Origin: AC-32 sp963746155
Lineage (GTDB): Bacteria; Actinomycetota; Thermoleophilia; Gaiellales; Gaiellaceae
Reading direction: 5' to 3'
NCBI GenBank assembly: GCA_963746155.1
Contig: CAVVAB010000010.1
Location: 310,001 to 374,000 of the forward strand
DNA: 64,000 bases
Shown: positions 8,295 to 17,033 of the stretch, in pieces
How positions within the stretch are numbered: position 1 is the stretch's first letter
How the letters are laid out: each line of letters starts with the position of its first letter
Position numbers and translations under genes: made by a program
Notes under the pieces: generated by a model
The model's database searches: none
What the model was told of the DNA's origin: nothing
The model's input: the letters and a program-made list of their open reading frames with translations, nothing else

Positions 8295-10535
8295 TGCCAA
8301 GTAACAGACTGTTACAAGGCTCGACGGCTCTCGAGCTTGGGCGGGTGGGCGAGAGCGTCAACCGGATCGATGCCGTCCCGAAGGTGACGGGCGAGTTCGC
8401 CTACGCGAGCGACCTCCACGCCGAGGGGATGCTCTGGGGCCACACGCTGCGCAGCCCACATCCGCACGCGCGGATCGTCGAGCTCGACATCTCCGAGGCG
8501 CTGACGATGCCCGGCGTGCACGCGGTGCTCACGCACGACGACGTCCCGGGGGCCAAGACGTACGGGCTCGAGTTCGCCGACCAACCGGTGCTCGCGATCG
8601 ACCGCGTCCGCTACCTCGGTGAGCCGGTCGCGCTGATCGCCGCCGAGCACCCGGAGCAGGCGAGGCGCGCGGCGGAGCGCATCCGCGTCGAGTACGAGGA
8701 ACTCGAGCTCGTCGTCGACCCCGAGCGCGCGACGGAACAGGACCCGCTGCATCCCGGGAACCCGACCGCGGGCCACGGGTTCCGCGACGACCCGCGGCCG
8801 AACGTCCTCCGGACGATCGTGATCACGCACGGCGACCCGGAGATCGAGGGGGACGTCTCGGTCAGCGGCGTCTACGAGCTCGGCCAGCAGGACCAGGCCT
8901 TCCTCGGGCCCGAGTCGGGCCTGGCCGTTCCCGACGGCGAGGGAGGCGTGGACGTCTACGTGGCGACGCAGTGGGTCCACGTCGACCGCGACCAGGTCGC
9001 GCCCTGCCTCGGGCTCGAGCCCGAGCAGGTGCGGATCCACCTCTCCGGGGTCGGCGGCGCGTTCGGCGGGCGCGAGGACCTCTCGATGCAGGTCCACGGC
9101 GCGCTGCTCGCGCTGCACACGAACCGGCCCGTGAAGATCGTCTACAGCCGCGAGGAGTCGTTTGTCGGCCACGTCCACCGGCACCCGGCGAAGATCTGGG
9201 CCGAGCACCGGGCGACGAAGGCCGGAAAGCTCGTCTGCGTCCGCGTGCGGATCCTGCTCGACGGCGGCGCCTACGCGTCCAGCTCCGCGGCGGTCACCGC
9301 GAACGCGGCCTGCTTCGCGTGTGGGCCCTACAGGGTCGACAACGCGCTGATCGAGTCGACGTGCGTGTACACGAACAACCCACCATGCGGCGCGATGCGG
9401 GGGTTCGGCGCCGTGCAGGGCTGCTTCGCGCACGAGGCACAGATGGACAGGCTCGCGGATGCGCTCGACATCGACCCGGTCGAGCTGCGCCTGCTGAACG
9501 CGATCGGGCCGGGCGACCGGCTCCCGACGGGCCAGCTCGTGACCGGCTCGTTCCCGGCCGCGGAGGTGATCCGCCGCGCAGCCGAGCTCCCGGTGCCGGA
9601 GCCCGAGGAGCTCCCGCGCGACCCGATCCGGCTTCCCGGGCGGAGCGGGGAACACGACCCGCGGCCAGGGCGTCAGGCGCGGGGTGGGCTTCGCGGTCGG
9701 CTTCAAGAACGTCTGCTTCTCGGAGGGGTTCGACGACTCGTGCGCGGCGCGGGTCCGGCTCTGGCGCGCGAACGGCGGGCTCGCCGCAGAGGTGCACTGC
9801 GCTGCAGCCGAGCTCGGCCAGGGCGTCAACGACGTCATTCTCCAGGTCGCCCGGACCGAGCTGGGGACCGAGAACGTTGGGCTGGCGCCCACGTCCTCGG
9901 ACGGCGTCGGCTCGTCCGGCTCGGCCTCGGCATCCCGCCTGACCTGGATGGCCGCAGGGGCTGTGCGCCTGGCCTGCGTCGACGCACTGGCCGAGCTCGG
10001 GGCGGGCCGCAGCGAGGTCGACGTCGAGCGCACATACCGCCACGAGCGCACCGCGCCGCTCGACCCGGAGACCGGCCAGGTCACGGCCGAGCGCGCCCAC
10101 GTCGCGTTCATCTGCGCGGCGATGCGCGTCGTCGCCGAGGTGGACGTCGACCTCGGCCTCACCCGGGTGGTCTGGATCGGCACCGCACAGGACATCGGCA
10201 AGGCGCTCAACCCGCGCGCCGTTCACGGCCAGATCGAAGGCGGCATCGCGCAGGGCCTCGGGCTCGCGCTCATGGAGGAGATTCAGACGCGCGACGGACT
10301 GATCACGAACGCGAGCTTCACCGACTACCTGATCCCGACCGCGCTCGACATGCCACGAGTCGACTCCGAGCTGGTCGAGGTCGAGGAGCCGGATGCGCCG
10401 TACGGGGCGAAGGGCGTCGGCGAGCCGCCGACGGTCGTCTCCACGGCAGCGGTCGTCGCCGCGCTTCGCGACGCGAGCGGGCAGGAGCTCACGCGTGTCC
10501 CGGTGCGGCCGGACGACCTGGCCGGCCTGCGCTAA
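8294..10535 (+). CDS. Xanthine dehydrogenase family, molybdopterin-binding subunit (single frameshift)
   Basis: The large catalytic subunit, about 746 residues after correction. It has the N-terminal domain typical of the family (GESVNRIDAVPKVTGEFAYA) and the cofactor-contacting stretch GVGGAFGGREDLS. It also has CGAMRGFGAVQG, then a C-terminal half with AAELGQGVNDVI and the active-site region APYGAKGVGEPP, whose late Glu is the catalytic base in the family. The frame breaks at about 9645. Dropping one G from CCGGGCGG turns the reading into LPGGAGNTTRG, which joins the two halves cleanly. The 3' end meets the convergent transporter gene with stop codons overlapping in CTAA. Confidence 0.85.
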
Positions 10536-10972
10536 CGCTTGAGCGTCAGCGCAGCGCCGGCCGCGAGGAGCACGATCCCGAGCACGCGCGGCCAGGCGAA
10601 CGCGACCCGGTCGACGCCGAACAGGCCGAAGCGGTCGATCACCGCGCCCATGAAGAGCTGGCCCGCGATCAGGATCGCGACCGTTGCGACGACGCCGAGC
10701 CGCGAGCCCGAGTAGGTGATCGTGAAGACGATCAGCAGACTCAGCAACGCGCCGGTCCAGAGCCAGACCGGCTGGCGGGCCGCGTCCGCGATCCCGCCCA
10801 CGCTCTGCTTCGCGACGACCAGCAGCCCGACCGCGAGGAGCGCCGTCAGGATCGTGGCCCAGGCGAGCGCGGCGAACACGCCCACTCGGTCTCCGAGCCG
10901 CGCCATGACCGCGACCTGAACCGAGCCCGCGAGGCCGGCGATCACCGCGAGGAAGGTCGCGAAGGCGTTCAC
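10532..10972 (-). CDS. Small DMT-type membrane transporter (YdcZ/DUF606-like)
   Basis: A 146-residue integral membrane protein with about five hydrophobic helices (FATFLAVIAGLAGSVQVAV, LAWATILTALLAVGLLV, WTGALLSLLIVFTITY and others) and almost no soluble part. Length and pattern fit the five-helix half-size drug/metabolite transporter family (DUF606/YdcZ), which works as a dimer or pair. The substrate is unknown. GTG 10972 follows a TACGGT hexamer by 10 bases. Confidence 0.65.
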   Translation of the reverse strand: MNAFATFLAVIAGLAGSVQVAVMARLGDRVGVFAALAWATILTALLAVGLLVVAKQSVGGIADAARQPVWLWTGALLSLLIVFTITYSGSRLGVVATVAILIAGQLFMGAVIDRFGLFGVDRVAFAWPRVLGIVLLAAGAALTLKR

Positions 10973-11044
10973 GGCGCGCGCGACCGTACCACGCCGAACC
11001 CGGTACGCTCCGCCGGTCCTCGACCGAAGGGGGAAGAGCCGAAA

Positions 11045-11317
11045 ATGGTCCGTGTCTTCGTCCTCTACTCCGAGCAGTGCGACCCCGAGCGGTACGAGCA
11101 GCACGTCGCGCTGAGCCGCGAGCAGGTGCCCGGCGCCGTGATCCGCCACGGGCGTGTGCTCGGCGGGATGCCCGACCCCGACGCCGCCTACTACTTCGAG
11201 TACGAGTTCCCCGACCGCGACGCGTGGAAGGCCGCGCAGGACGGCCTGATGGCCTCCGGCAAGGACGCGCAGGAGATGGGCGTCCCGTTCCGCGTCTACT
11301 TCTCGGAGATCTCGTGA
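11045..11317 (+). CDS. EthD family protein
   Basis: A 90-residue ferredoxin-like alpha+beta protein (MVRVFVLYSEQCDPERYEQH and DAAYYFEYEFPDRDAWKAAQ) of the EthD/dabb-like type. Members are small dimeric proteins associated with degradation of ethers, polyketides and aromatics. Their exact chemistry is often unknown. Unlike most genes here it has a strong Shine-Dalgarno, with AAGGGGG about 10 bases upstream of ATG 11045 and a longer leader. Its stop overlaps the GTG of the following enoyl-CoA hydratase gene, so the two act in one operon. Confidence 0.7.
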   Translation: MVRVFVLYSEQCDPERYEQHVALSREQVPGAVIRHGRVLGGMPDPDAAYYFEYEFPDRDAWKAAQDGLMASGKDAQEMGVPFRVYFSEIS

Positions 11318-12123
11318 CCGAGCCGGACCGGCCGCAGCCGCGGTCACCGGACGAGCTCGGGCTCGAGCGGATCGTCTACGAGAAGGCGCCGCCGCGCGCG
11401 ACGATCACGCTCAATCGTCCCGAGGTCCTGAACGCCTTCGACTTCCGCATGCTGCGGGAGCTCGCGCGGGCCTGCGAGGACGCCTCCTGGGACGACTCGA
11501 TTCGGGTCGTCGTCCTGACCGGGGCCGGGCGGGCGTTCTGCGTCGGCGCCGACCTGCGCTCCTGGGCGGACGAGTACCTGGGCAACCCGACCGAGTACTG
11601 GAAGTGGTTCGGGGCGTTCAAGGACGCGCACGACCGACTGCGGGAGATCGGCAAGCCGACGCTGGCACGGATCAACGGGATCGCGGTCGGCGGCGGGAAC
11701 GAGCTCCAGATGGCGTGCGACCTCGCGGTGATGGTCGACGACGCGTTCATCCGGCACGTCGGGCCGGAGCACGGGTCGGTGCCGGCGGGCGGCGCGACGC
11801 AGTGGCTGACGATCATGGTCGGCGACCGGCGCGCGCGCGAGATCGTGCTGATGTGCGAGGAGATCCCGGCCGCGCGGGCGGCCGAGTGGGGCCTCGTCAA
11901 CTGGGCCGTTCCCGCGGGCGAGCTCGACGCGAAGGTCGACGAGGTGGCCGAGTCGCTCGCCCGCAAGCTGCCGCAGACGACGCGGTACGCGAAGCAGCAC
12001 CTCAACTTCTGGCGCGACCTCGCCTGGCACGAGACGATCAACCACGCGCGCGACTGGCTCGCCCTGTCGATGGCGACCGAGGAGCCGCGGGCGGCGATCG
12101 AGCGCTTCCTGGAGCGGAAATGA
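11314..12123 (+). CDS. Enoyl-CoA hydratase/isomerase family protein, possibly ring-hydrolase-like
   Basis: A 269-residue crotonase-fold protein. The CoA-binding and oxyanion-hole motifs are ITLNRPEVLNAFDFRM, GAGRAFCVGADLRSWADEY and INGIAVGGGNELQMACDLAV. The usual Glu positions are replaced by HVGPEHGSVPAGGATQWL, and the sequence continues GDRRAREIVLMCEEI. From memory that region is closer to 6-oxocyclohex-1-ene-1-carbonyl-CoA hydrolases (Oah/BamA) than to standard hydratases, but this protein is much shorter than Oah (about 375 residues). It is translationally coupled to the EthD gene. The substrate is unknown. A cyclic or aromatic acyl-CoA is a reasonable guess. Confidence 0.75.
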   Translation: MTEPDRPQPRSPDELGLERIVYEKAPPRATITLNRPEVLNAFDFRMLRELARACEDASWDDSIRVVVLTGAGRAFCVGADLRSWADEYLGNPTEYWKWFGAFKDAHDRLREIGKPTLARINGIAVGGGNELQMACDLAVMVDDAFIRHVGPEHGSVPAGGATQWLTIMVGDRRAREIVLMCEEIPAARAAEWGLVNWAVPAGELDAKVDEVAESLARKLPQTTRYAKQHLNFWRDLAWHETINHARDWLALSMATEEPRAAIERFLERK

Positions 12124-12143
12124 GCCGGACCTGTCCGTTTCGC

Positions 12144-12172
12144 CCACGGCCGGGGTCTGACCCCGGTCGTGG
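12144..12172. repeat. 13-bp hairpin, palindromic repeat of the GGGGTC-tg-GACCCC type
   Basis: CCACGGCCGGGGT pairs with ACCCCGGTCGTGG (one G-T wobble) around a 3-base CTG loop in the 60-base gap between two enoyl-CoA hydratase genes. It could act as a terminator or attenuator. The reverse complement of the surrounding sequence shares CCATGTCC and a GGGGxCAGxCCCCGG core with the two repeats inside the E2 gene near 29.0 and 29.1 kb. Confidence 0.5.
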
Positions 12173-12183
12173 CCCGAGGGGAC

Positions 12184-12955
12184 ATGGCTGATCTCGTCCT
12201 CGTCGAGCGGGACGCGGCGATCGCGGTCGTCCTGCTCAACCGCCCCGACCGGCTGAACGCGCTCTCCGACGAGCTGATGGACGAGCTCGCGACGACGCTC
12301 GAGGAGCTCGACCGCGATCGAGTCCGTCCGCGCGATCGTCCTCGGCGGCTCCGAGCGTGCCTTCGCCGCGGGCGCCGACATCGGCGAGCTGGCCGAGTCG
12401 TCCGCGATCGACCTCTATTACCAGCGTCGCGTCGAGCGCTGGGACCTGATCCGCTTCCTCTGGACGCCGCTGATCGCCGCCGTCTCCGGCTACTGCCTCG
12501 GCGGCGGCTGCGAGCTCGCGATGTCGTGCGACCTGATCGTCGCCTCCGAGACCGCGGAGTTCGGCCAGCCCGAGACCGGCCTCGGGATCATCCCGGGCGC
12601 CGGCGGAACCCAGCGCCTGACCAGAGCGGTCGGCAAGGCGCTCGCGATGGACATGATCCTGAGCGGCCGCAGGCTCTCCGCCCGCGAGGCGCTCGCCGCC
12701 GGCCTCGTCGCCAGGGTGGTCGCGAAGGAGGCCTGGCTCGAGGAGGCCAAGCGCCTCGCCCGCGACATCGCCGAGAAAGGCCCGGTCGCGACCCGCCTCG
12801 CCAAGGAGTCCGTCGACCGCGCGTACGAGACGACGCTCTCGGCCGGGCTCGAGGCCGAGCGCCGCGCGCTCTACCTGTCCTTCGCCTCCGAGGACGCGAA
12901 GGAGGGCCTGACCGCCTTCACCGAGAAGCGCAAGCCGAGCTTCGAGGGCCGCTGA
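12184..12955 (+). CDS. Enoyl-CoA hydratase (single frameshift)
   Basis: A crotonase-family protein of about 256 residues after correction. Visible motifs are VVLLNRPDRLNALSDELM and then, after a frame change near 12320, VRAIVLGGSERAFAAGADIG. These are followed by AAVSGYCLGGGCELAMSCDL (oxyanion hole) and FGQPETGLGIIPGAGGTQRL, which has both catalytic Glu positions of a genuine hydratase. The probable role is beta-oxidation or phenylacetate-type acyl-CoA hydration. ATG 12184 has GAGGGGA directly upstream. The gene length is 3n+1, which fits one inserted base. It follows the hairpin at 12144-12172. Confidence 0.8.
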
Positions 12956-14127
12956 GCAGGTTCGCGCGTCTCCTCGAGCCACCGCGGCTGCGGACGCTCG
13001 AGGTCGACGAAGAGCGTCGTGCGACCTGGCTCGAGCTGTTCCTCGATCTCGTCTTCGTCGCCGCGATCGCCGAGGTTGCGTCGACCCTCGGCGCGGACCC
13101 CACGGCCGCCGGGTTCGCGCGCTACCTCGCGCTCTTTCTCCCGGTCGTCTGGGCCTGGGCCGGCTTCACGTTCTACGCGACCCGCTTCGACACCGACGAT
13201 CTCGTCTACCGGCTCCTGACGCTGCTCGGCATGTTCGCGGTCGCCGGGCTCGCGAGCACCGTCCCGGACGCCTTGCACGGTGGCCAGAACAGCTTCGTCA
13301 TCGCCTACGTCGCGGTCCGGCTCGTCCTGCTCGTCCTCTACGTGCGGGTCTACCGCGACCTCGAGATCGCGCGTCCGGTGGCCCGCTGGTTCCTGCTCAT
13401 GTTCGGGTCCGGGACCTGCATCTGGCTCGCCTCGCTCGCGGTCCCGGTGCCCTGGAAGTACGGCTTCTGGGCCTTCGCGCTCGTGCTCGAGCACATCGCG
13501 CCGGTCAGGGCCTGGCGGATGCTTCGCGGCGTGCCCGTCCACCCGAGGCACGTTCCCGAGCGGTTCGGACTGCTGATCATCATCGTCCTAGGCGAGTCGG
13601 TGATCGCCGTTGTGCTCGGCACGGCCGAGGTCAGCTGGACGCTCCGGTCGGGCGCGGCCGCATTCGCGGGCTTCCTGATGGCGGCGTCGATCTGGTGGCT
13701 CTACTTCGACTTCCTCGATGCGGCCTCGGTGGTGACCCGCAACGTGGGCAGCGGGATCACGTTCGTCTACGCGCACTACTTCGTCGCGGCGGGCATTGCC
13801 GCGCTCGGCGTGGGCGTGAAGCTGGCGATCCTGTCGCTCGAGCCGGGCTCACGGTACGACGAGATCGGCTGGGTCGCCGCCGCAGGAACCGCTCTGTGCA
13901 TGGCCGGTCTCGTGGCCATTCAGCTCGCCACGCCGCCGGCGCTCTTCGACGCAGACGTCGCGCTCCGGCTCGCGACCGCCGCGGTCGCTGTGGGGCTGGT
14001 CGTGCTCTCGCAGTGGCTCTCGCCGCCGCTCGTCCTCTGGCTCCTGGCCGCCGTGCTCGTAGCCCAGGTTGGGCTGGAGCTCGCGACCCACGAGGAGCAC
14101 TCGGCCCACGCGCCGGGGCCGCTCTAG
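12952..14127 (+). CDS. Low temperature requirement protein A (LtrA) family membrane protein
   Basis: About 391 residues with about ten hydrophobic helices. The N-terminal ATWLELFLDLVFVAAIAE segment and the RFGLLIIIVLGESVIAVV segment are the two signatures of the LtrA family, whose function is not established. No ATG, GTG or TTG is available in frame before the conserved region. The only near-start is CTG 12952, which overlaps the preceding stop as CTGA. The start is therefore either a CTG or obscured by an indel. The stop TAG overlaps the convergent protease stop within the tetranucleotide CTAG. Confidence 0.75.
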   Translation: MSRFARLLEPPRLRTLEVDEERRATWLELFLDLVFVAAIAEVASTLGADPTAAGFARYLALFLPVVWAWAGFTFYATRFDTDDLVYRLLTLLGMFAVAGLASTVPDALHGGQNSFVIAYVAVRLVLLVLYVRVYRDLEIARPVARWFLLMFGSGTCIWLASLAVPVPWKYGFWAFALVLEHIAPVRAWRMLRGVPVHPRHVPERFGLLIIIVLGESVIAVVLGTAEVSWTLRSGAAAFAGFLMAASIWWLYFDFLDAASVVTRNVGSGITFVYAHYFVAAGIAALGVGVKLAILSLEPGSRYDEIGWVAAAGTALCMAGLVAIQLATPPALFDADVALRLATAAVAVGLVVLSQWLSPPLVLWLLAAVLVAQVGLELATHEEHSAHAPGPL

Positions 14128-15065
14128 CCGTCGAGCTCGGCAGGCACCAGCGAGAGCTCGAGGTCGCGGTCCTCGCGGAGCACTCGCACCGGCACCGATG
14201 CGCCGATCCGCTCGACGACCATCAGCCGCTGGATGTCGCCGACGTCGGCGACCGGCGAGCCGTCGAGCTCCACGATCAGATCCTCCGTGCGGAGACCCGC
14301 GTCGGCGGCGGGCGATCCTTCGACGACGGTCACGACCTCGACGCCCGCCTCGCGGCCGAGCTTGCGTGCCAGGCGCGGCGGAAGCGGGCGCGTGCCTCCC
14401 GCGATCCCGAGGTATGCGCGCCGGAACCGGCCCTCGGTCATCAGCGCCCCGACGATCTGGCGCGTCGCCTGGTTGACCGGTACTGCGAGCCCGAGGCCGA
14501 CTCCCGCGACGGCAGTGTTGATCCCGACGACCCGGCCCGAGCCGTCTGCGAGCGCGCCGCCCGAGTTGCCCGGGTTCAGCGCGGCGTCCGTCTGGATCAC
14601 GTTGTCGACGATCCGCCCGCTCTGCGTCGGGAGCGAGCGGCCGAGCGCCGAGATCACGCCTGCGGTCACGGAGCCTGCAAAGCCGTTCGGGTTGCCGATC
14701 GCGACCACGAGCTGCCCCACGCGCAGGCGCTCCGCGTCGCCGAGCTCGGCCGCGACGAGGTCGTGCGCGTCGCAGCGGAGGACGGCGAGGTCCGAATGCG
14801 GGTCGGATCCGACGACGTCGAACGCGAGCTCGCGGCCGTCGACGAGCGACGCGCGCCCCTTCGAGCTGCGGGCGACGACGTGCGCCGAGGTCAGGAGGAA
14901 GCCGTCGGGCGTGATCACGACCGCGCTCCCGCCTCCCGTGCGCCGACCGTGCGAGACGCGCAGGTTCGCCACGGACGGCGCGAGCCGCTCGGCCACGCCG
15001 ATCACCGCGTTCGAATATGCGTCGAGAGCCTCTTCCTCGGACGACACATAGGTCAGCTCGGCCAT
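14124..15065 (-). CDS. Trypsin-like serine protease with PDZ domain (HtrA/DegP family), no visible signal peptide
   Basis: A 313-residue protein. The catalytic triad is complete: H62 in LLTSAHVVA, D92 in DPHSDLAVL and S168 in NPGNSGGAL. A C-terminal PDZ domain (about 215-300) contains EGSPAADAGLRTEDLIVELDG. Unlike most HtrA proteins it starts MAELTYVSSEEEALDAYSNA, with no hydrophobic leader or membrane anchor, so it looks cytosolic. ATG 15065 has TAGCTT 6 bases upstream, divergent from the PaaG-like gene, which supports this short start over a longer secreted form. Confidence 0.85.
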   Translation of the reverse strand: MAELTYVSSEEEALDAYSNAVIGVAERLAPSVANLRVSHGRRTGGGSAVVITPDGFLLTSAHVVARSSKGRASLVDGRELAFDVVGSDPHSDLAVLRCDAHDLVAAELGDAERLRVGQLVVAIGNPNGFAGSVTAGVISALGRSLPTQSGRIVDNVIQTDAALNPGNSGGALADGSGRVVGINTAVAGVGLGLAVPVNQATRQIVGALMTEGRFRRAYLGIAGGTRPLPPRLARKLGREAGVEVVTVVEGSPAADAGLRTEDLIVELDGSPVADVGDIQRLMVVERIGASVPVRVLREDRDLELSLVPAELDG

Positions 15066-15071
15066 GGGCCG

Positions 15072-15077
15072 AAGCTA
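15072..15077 (-). promoter_or_regulatory. -10 hexamer TAGCTT for the PDZ protease gene
   Basis: On the minus strand TAGCTT ends 6 bases before ATG 15065. It faces TAGGCT (15090-15095) of the divergent gene across 12 bases. Confidence 0.45.
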
Positions 15078-15089
15078 GCAACCGGGTTG

Positions 15090-15095
15090 TAGGCT
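15090..15095 (+). promoter_or_regulatory. -10 hexamer TAGGCT for the paaG-like gene
   Basis: TAGGCT ends 7 bases before ATG 15103. Confidence 0.45.
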
Positions 15096-15102
15096 GCGCC
15101 GG

Positions 15103-15873
15103 ATGGCCGAGGTCGAGACCAGCCGGGACGGCGCCGTCCTGACGATCACCCTCAACCGGCCCGAGGTTCTCAACGCGTTCACGAGCCAGATGCACCACGA
15201 GCTCGTCGGCGCATTCAAGGACGCGCGCGATCCCGAGGTGCGCGCCGTCGTCGTGACCGGAGCGGGCCGCGGCTTCTGCGTCGGGCAGGACCTGAACGAG
15301 TTCGGCGAGGCCGCGCGCGACATCGCAGCGCGGCTGCGGACGGACTACCACCCGACCGTGCTCGCGGTCCGGCAGCTCGAGAAGCCCGTCATCGCCGCGG
15401 TCAACGGGCCGGCCGCCGGCGCCGGCCTCTCGTTCGCCTGCGCGTGCGATCTCCGGATCGCGGCCGAGAGCGCGACCTTCGTCCCCGCCTTCATCAACAT
15501 CGGCCTCGTGCCCGACATGGGCGGAACGTTCTTCGTGCGTCGCCTGCTCGGCACGGCTCGGGCCTTCGAGTGGATGACCTCCGGCCGCCGGCTGGATGCG
15601 GCCGAGGCGCTCGAGTGGGGTCTCGTCTCCAGGGTGGTCCCGGACGACGACCTGCAGGCCCAGGCCGCGGAGTGGGCCGCGGAGCTCGCAGCGTCTCCCA
15701 CCCGCGGGATCGCCCTGTCGAAGCGGCTGTTCGACCAGGCCGAGCATTCGACGCTCGAGGAGCAGCTCGAGCTCGAGGCCCAGCTCCAGGCGGTCGCGAC
15801 CCGGACGGACGACTTCAAGGAGGGCGTGACCGCATTCCTGGAGAAGCGCGACCCGAGGTTCGTGGGGTCCTGA
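15103..15873 (+). CDS. paaG: Enoyl-CoA hydratase/isomerase, probable PaaG (ring-1,2-epoxyphenylacetyl-CoA isomerase)
   Basis: A 256-residue crotonase-fold enzyme. GRGFCVGQDLNEFG and AVNGPAAGAGLSFACACDLR form the CoA site and oxyanion hole. FVPAFINIGLVPDMGGTFF replaces the two hydratase glutamates with a pattern containing a single Asp, the arrangement seen in PaaG-type isomerases. PaaG converts the epoxide made by PaaABC into an oxepin-CoA. The paaABCD operon lies 0.7 kb away on the opposite strand, which supports the assignment, but a generic isomerase is not excluded. Confidence 0.72.
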   Translation: MAEVETSRDGAVLTITLNRPEVLNAFTSQMHHELVGAFKDARDPEVRAVVVTGAGRGFCVGQDLNEFGEAARDIAARLRTDYHPTVLAVRQLEKPVIAAVNGPAAGAGLSFACACDLRIAAESATFVPAFINIGLVPDMGGTFFVRRLLGTARAFEWMTSGRRLDAAEALEWGLVSRVVPDDDLQAQAAEWAAELAASPTRGIALSKRLFDQAEHSTLEEQLELEAQLQAVATRTDDFKEGVTAFLEKRDPRFVGS

Positions 15874-15881
15874 TCCCTCGT

Positions 15882-15887
15882 TAGGAT
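15882..15887 (+). promoter_or_regulatory. -10 hexamer TAGGAT before the DUF4389 gene
   Basis: TAGGAT ends 6 bases before ATG 15894, so the damaged gene still has an intact start region. Confidence 0.4.
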
Positions 15888-15893
15888 CGTCGC

Positions 15894-16540
15894 ATGGAGC
15901 CCACAGACACACCGCCGCCCGAAGAGCCGACCTACGAAGCGCCGGACACCGTCACCGCACGGAGCACGAGCATCCGATCCGGCTCGTCGTCACCGACGAC
16001 CTGCAGCGCAGCCGGCTGACCGTCTTCTTCCGCGCGCTCCTCGTCGATCCCCGCGGCCATCTGGCTCTCGCTCTGGGGCGTCGTCACGCTTCCTCGCCTG
16101 GATCGCCGCCTGGTTCGCCGCGGTCTTCACGGGGCGCGTGCCCGACGGCCTGCACAACTTCATGGCCACGTACCTCCGCTACCGGACTCACGTCTACGCC
16201 TACGTCTTCCTGGTCGCCGATCCATACCCGGGATTCACGGGCAAGCCCGGGTACCCGATCGACCTCGAGGTCGACCCTCCCGTTCGGCAGAGCCGGCTGG
16301 ACGGTGTTCTTCCGGCTGATCCTGGCCATCCCCGCGCTTTGCTCGTCGAACGTCCTGTCACGCAGCTCTCGCAATTGCTCGCCATCTTCAGCTGGTTCGT
16401 CGCGCTCGTGACGGGGCGCGTGCCCGGAGGGCATCCGGAACTTCGCCGCGTTCGCGCTCCGGGTGGAGACGCAGACCTACGGGTACGCGATGCTCCTGAC
16501 CGAGCGCTACCCGAGCTTCAACGTCGGGATCCAGGGCTAG
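15894..16540 (+). pseudogene. DUF4389 membrane protein gene, heavily frameshifted
   Basis: Fragments in all three frames add up to one DUF4389 protein with an internal duplication. The order is HPIRLVVTDDLQRSRLTVFF, then AIWLSLWGVVTL, FLAWIAAWFAAVFTGRVPDG, LRYRTHVYAYVFLVADPYPG and PVRQSRL. The second unit runs TVFFRLILAIPAL, IFSWFVALVTGRVP, FALRVETQTYGYAMLLTERY and the end SFNVGIQG. Two copies of a domain with RLTVFFR, two helices, then TGRVPxG are recognisable. At least five frame changes are needed over 647 bases. This is far more than in any neighbour, so either the gene is decayed or the sequence is locally poor. Confidence 0.65.
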
Positions 16541-16550
16541 AGGCGCTCGT

Positions 16551-17033
16551 TCAGATCGTCTTGAACTGCTCGAACGGCTGGCGGCAGCTGCGGCAGTAGC
16601 GCAGCGAGCGGCACGGCGTCGGGCCGAAGATGTTCTCGAGCGACGTGTCGCGCGAGCCGCAGTAGGGGCAGCGGAAGCCGTTCGACTCGAGCTGCACGAG
16701 CGTCGGTGCGGCGGCCTCTCTCGGCGCAGGCGGTGAGAACCCCGCCGCGCGGAGCTTCTCGCGGCCCTCTCCCGTGATCCGGTCGGTCGACCACGAGTCG
16801 TCGAGGACGACCTCGACCTCCGCCTCGACCCCGAGCTCGGCCACGCGCGCGGCCATCTGCTCGCGCATCACCTCGAGCGCCGGGCAGCCGAGGAACGTCG
16901 GCGTGAACTCGACATGTGCGCGCCCGTCCTCGACCCGGACTCCGCGGACGACGCCGAGGTCGACCACCGAGACGACCGGGATCTCCGGGTCCGGGACCTC
17001 GGCGAGCGCCTCCCAGACCTGTGCCTCGGTCAC
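16551..17033 (-). CDS. paaD: Phenylacetyl-CoA epoxidase accessory protein PaaD
   Basis: A 160-residue protein. The N-terminal MIP18/DUF59-type domain contains EVPDPEIPVVSVVDLGVVRG and TPTFLGCPALEVM, and matches the Fe-S-assembly-like fold of PaaD. The C-terminal zinc ribbon has CPYCGSRDTSLENIFGPTPC and RYCRSCRQPFEQFK. PaaD is required for maturation of the di-iron epoxidase. GTG 17033 overlaps the paaC stop (GTGA). It is the last gene of paaABCD. Confidence 0.9.
   Translation of the reverse strand: MTEAQVWEALAEVPDPEIPVVSVVDLGVVRGVRVEDGRAHVEFTPTFLGCPALEVMREQMAARVAELGVEAEVEVVLDDSWSTDRITGEGREKLRAAGFSPPAPREAAAPTLVQLESNGFRCPYCGSRDTSLENIFGPTPCRSLRYCRSCRQPFEQFKTI

Noticed and set aside
7958..11317. 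A 1119-residue open frame from the Mo-subunit gene through to the EthD gene
   Set aside because: After 9645 it leaves the coding frame of the Mo subunit, and it also crosses a gene on the opposite strand. The true proteins are read in other frames.
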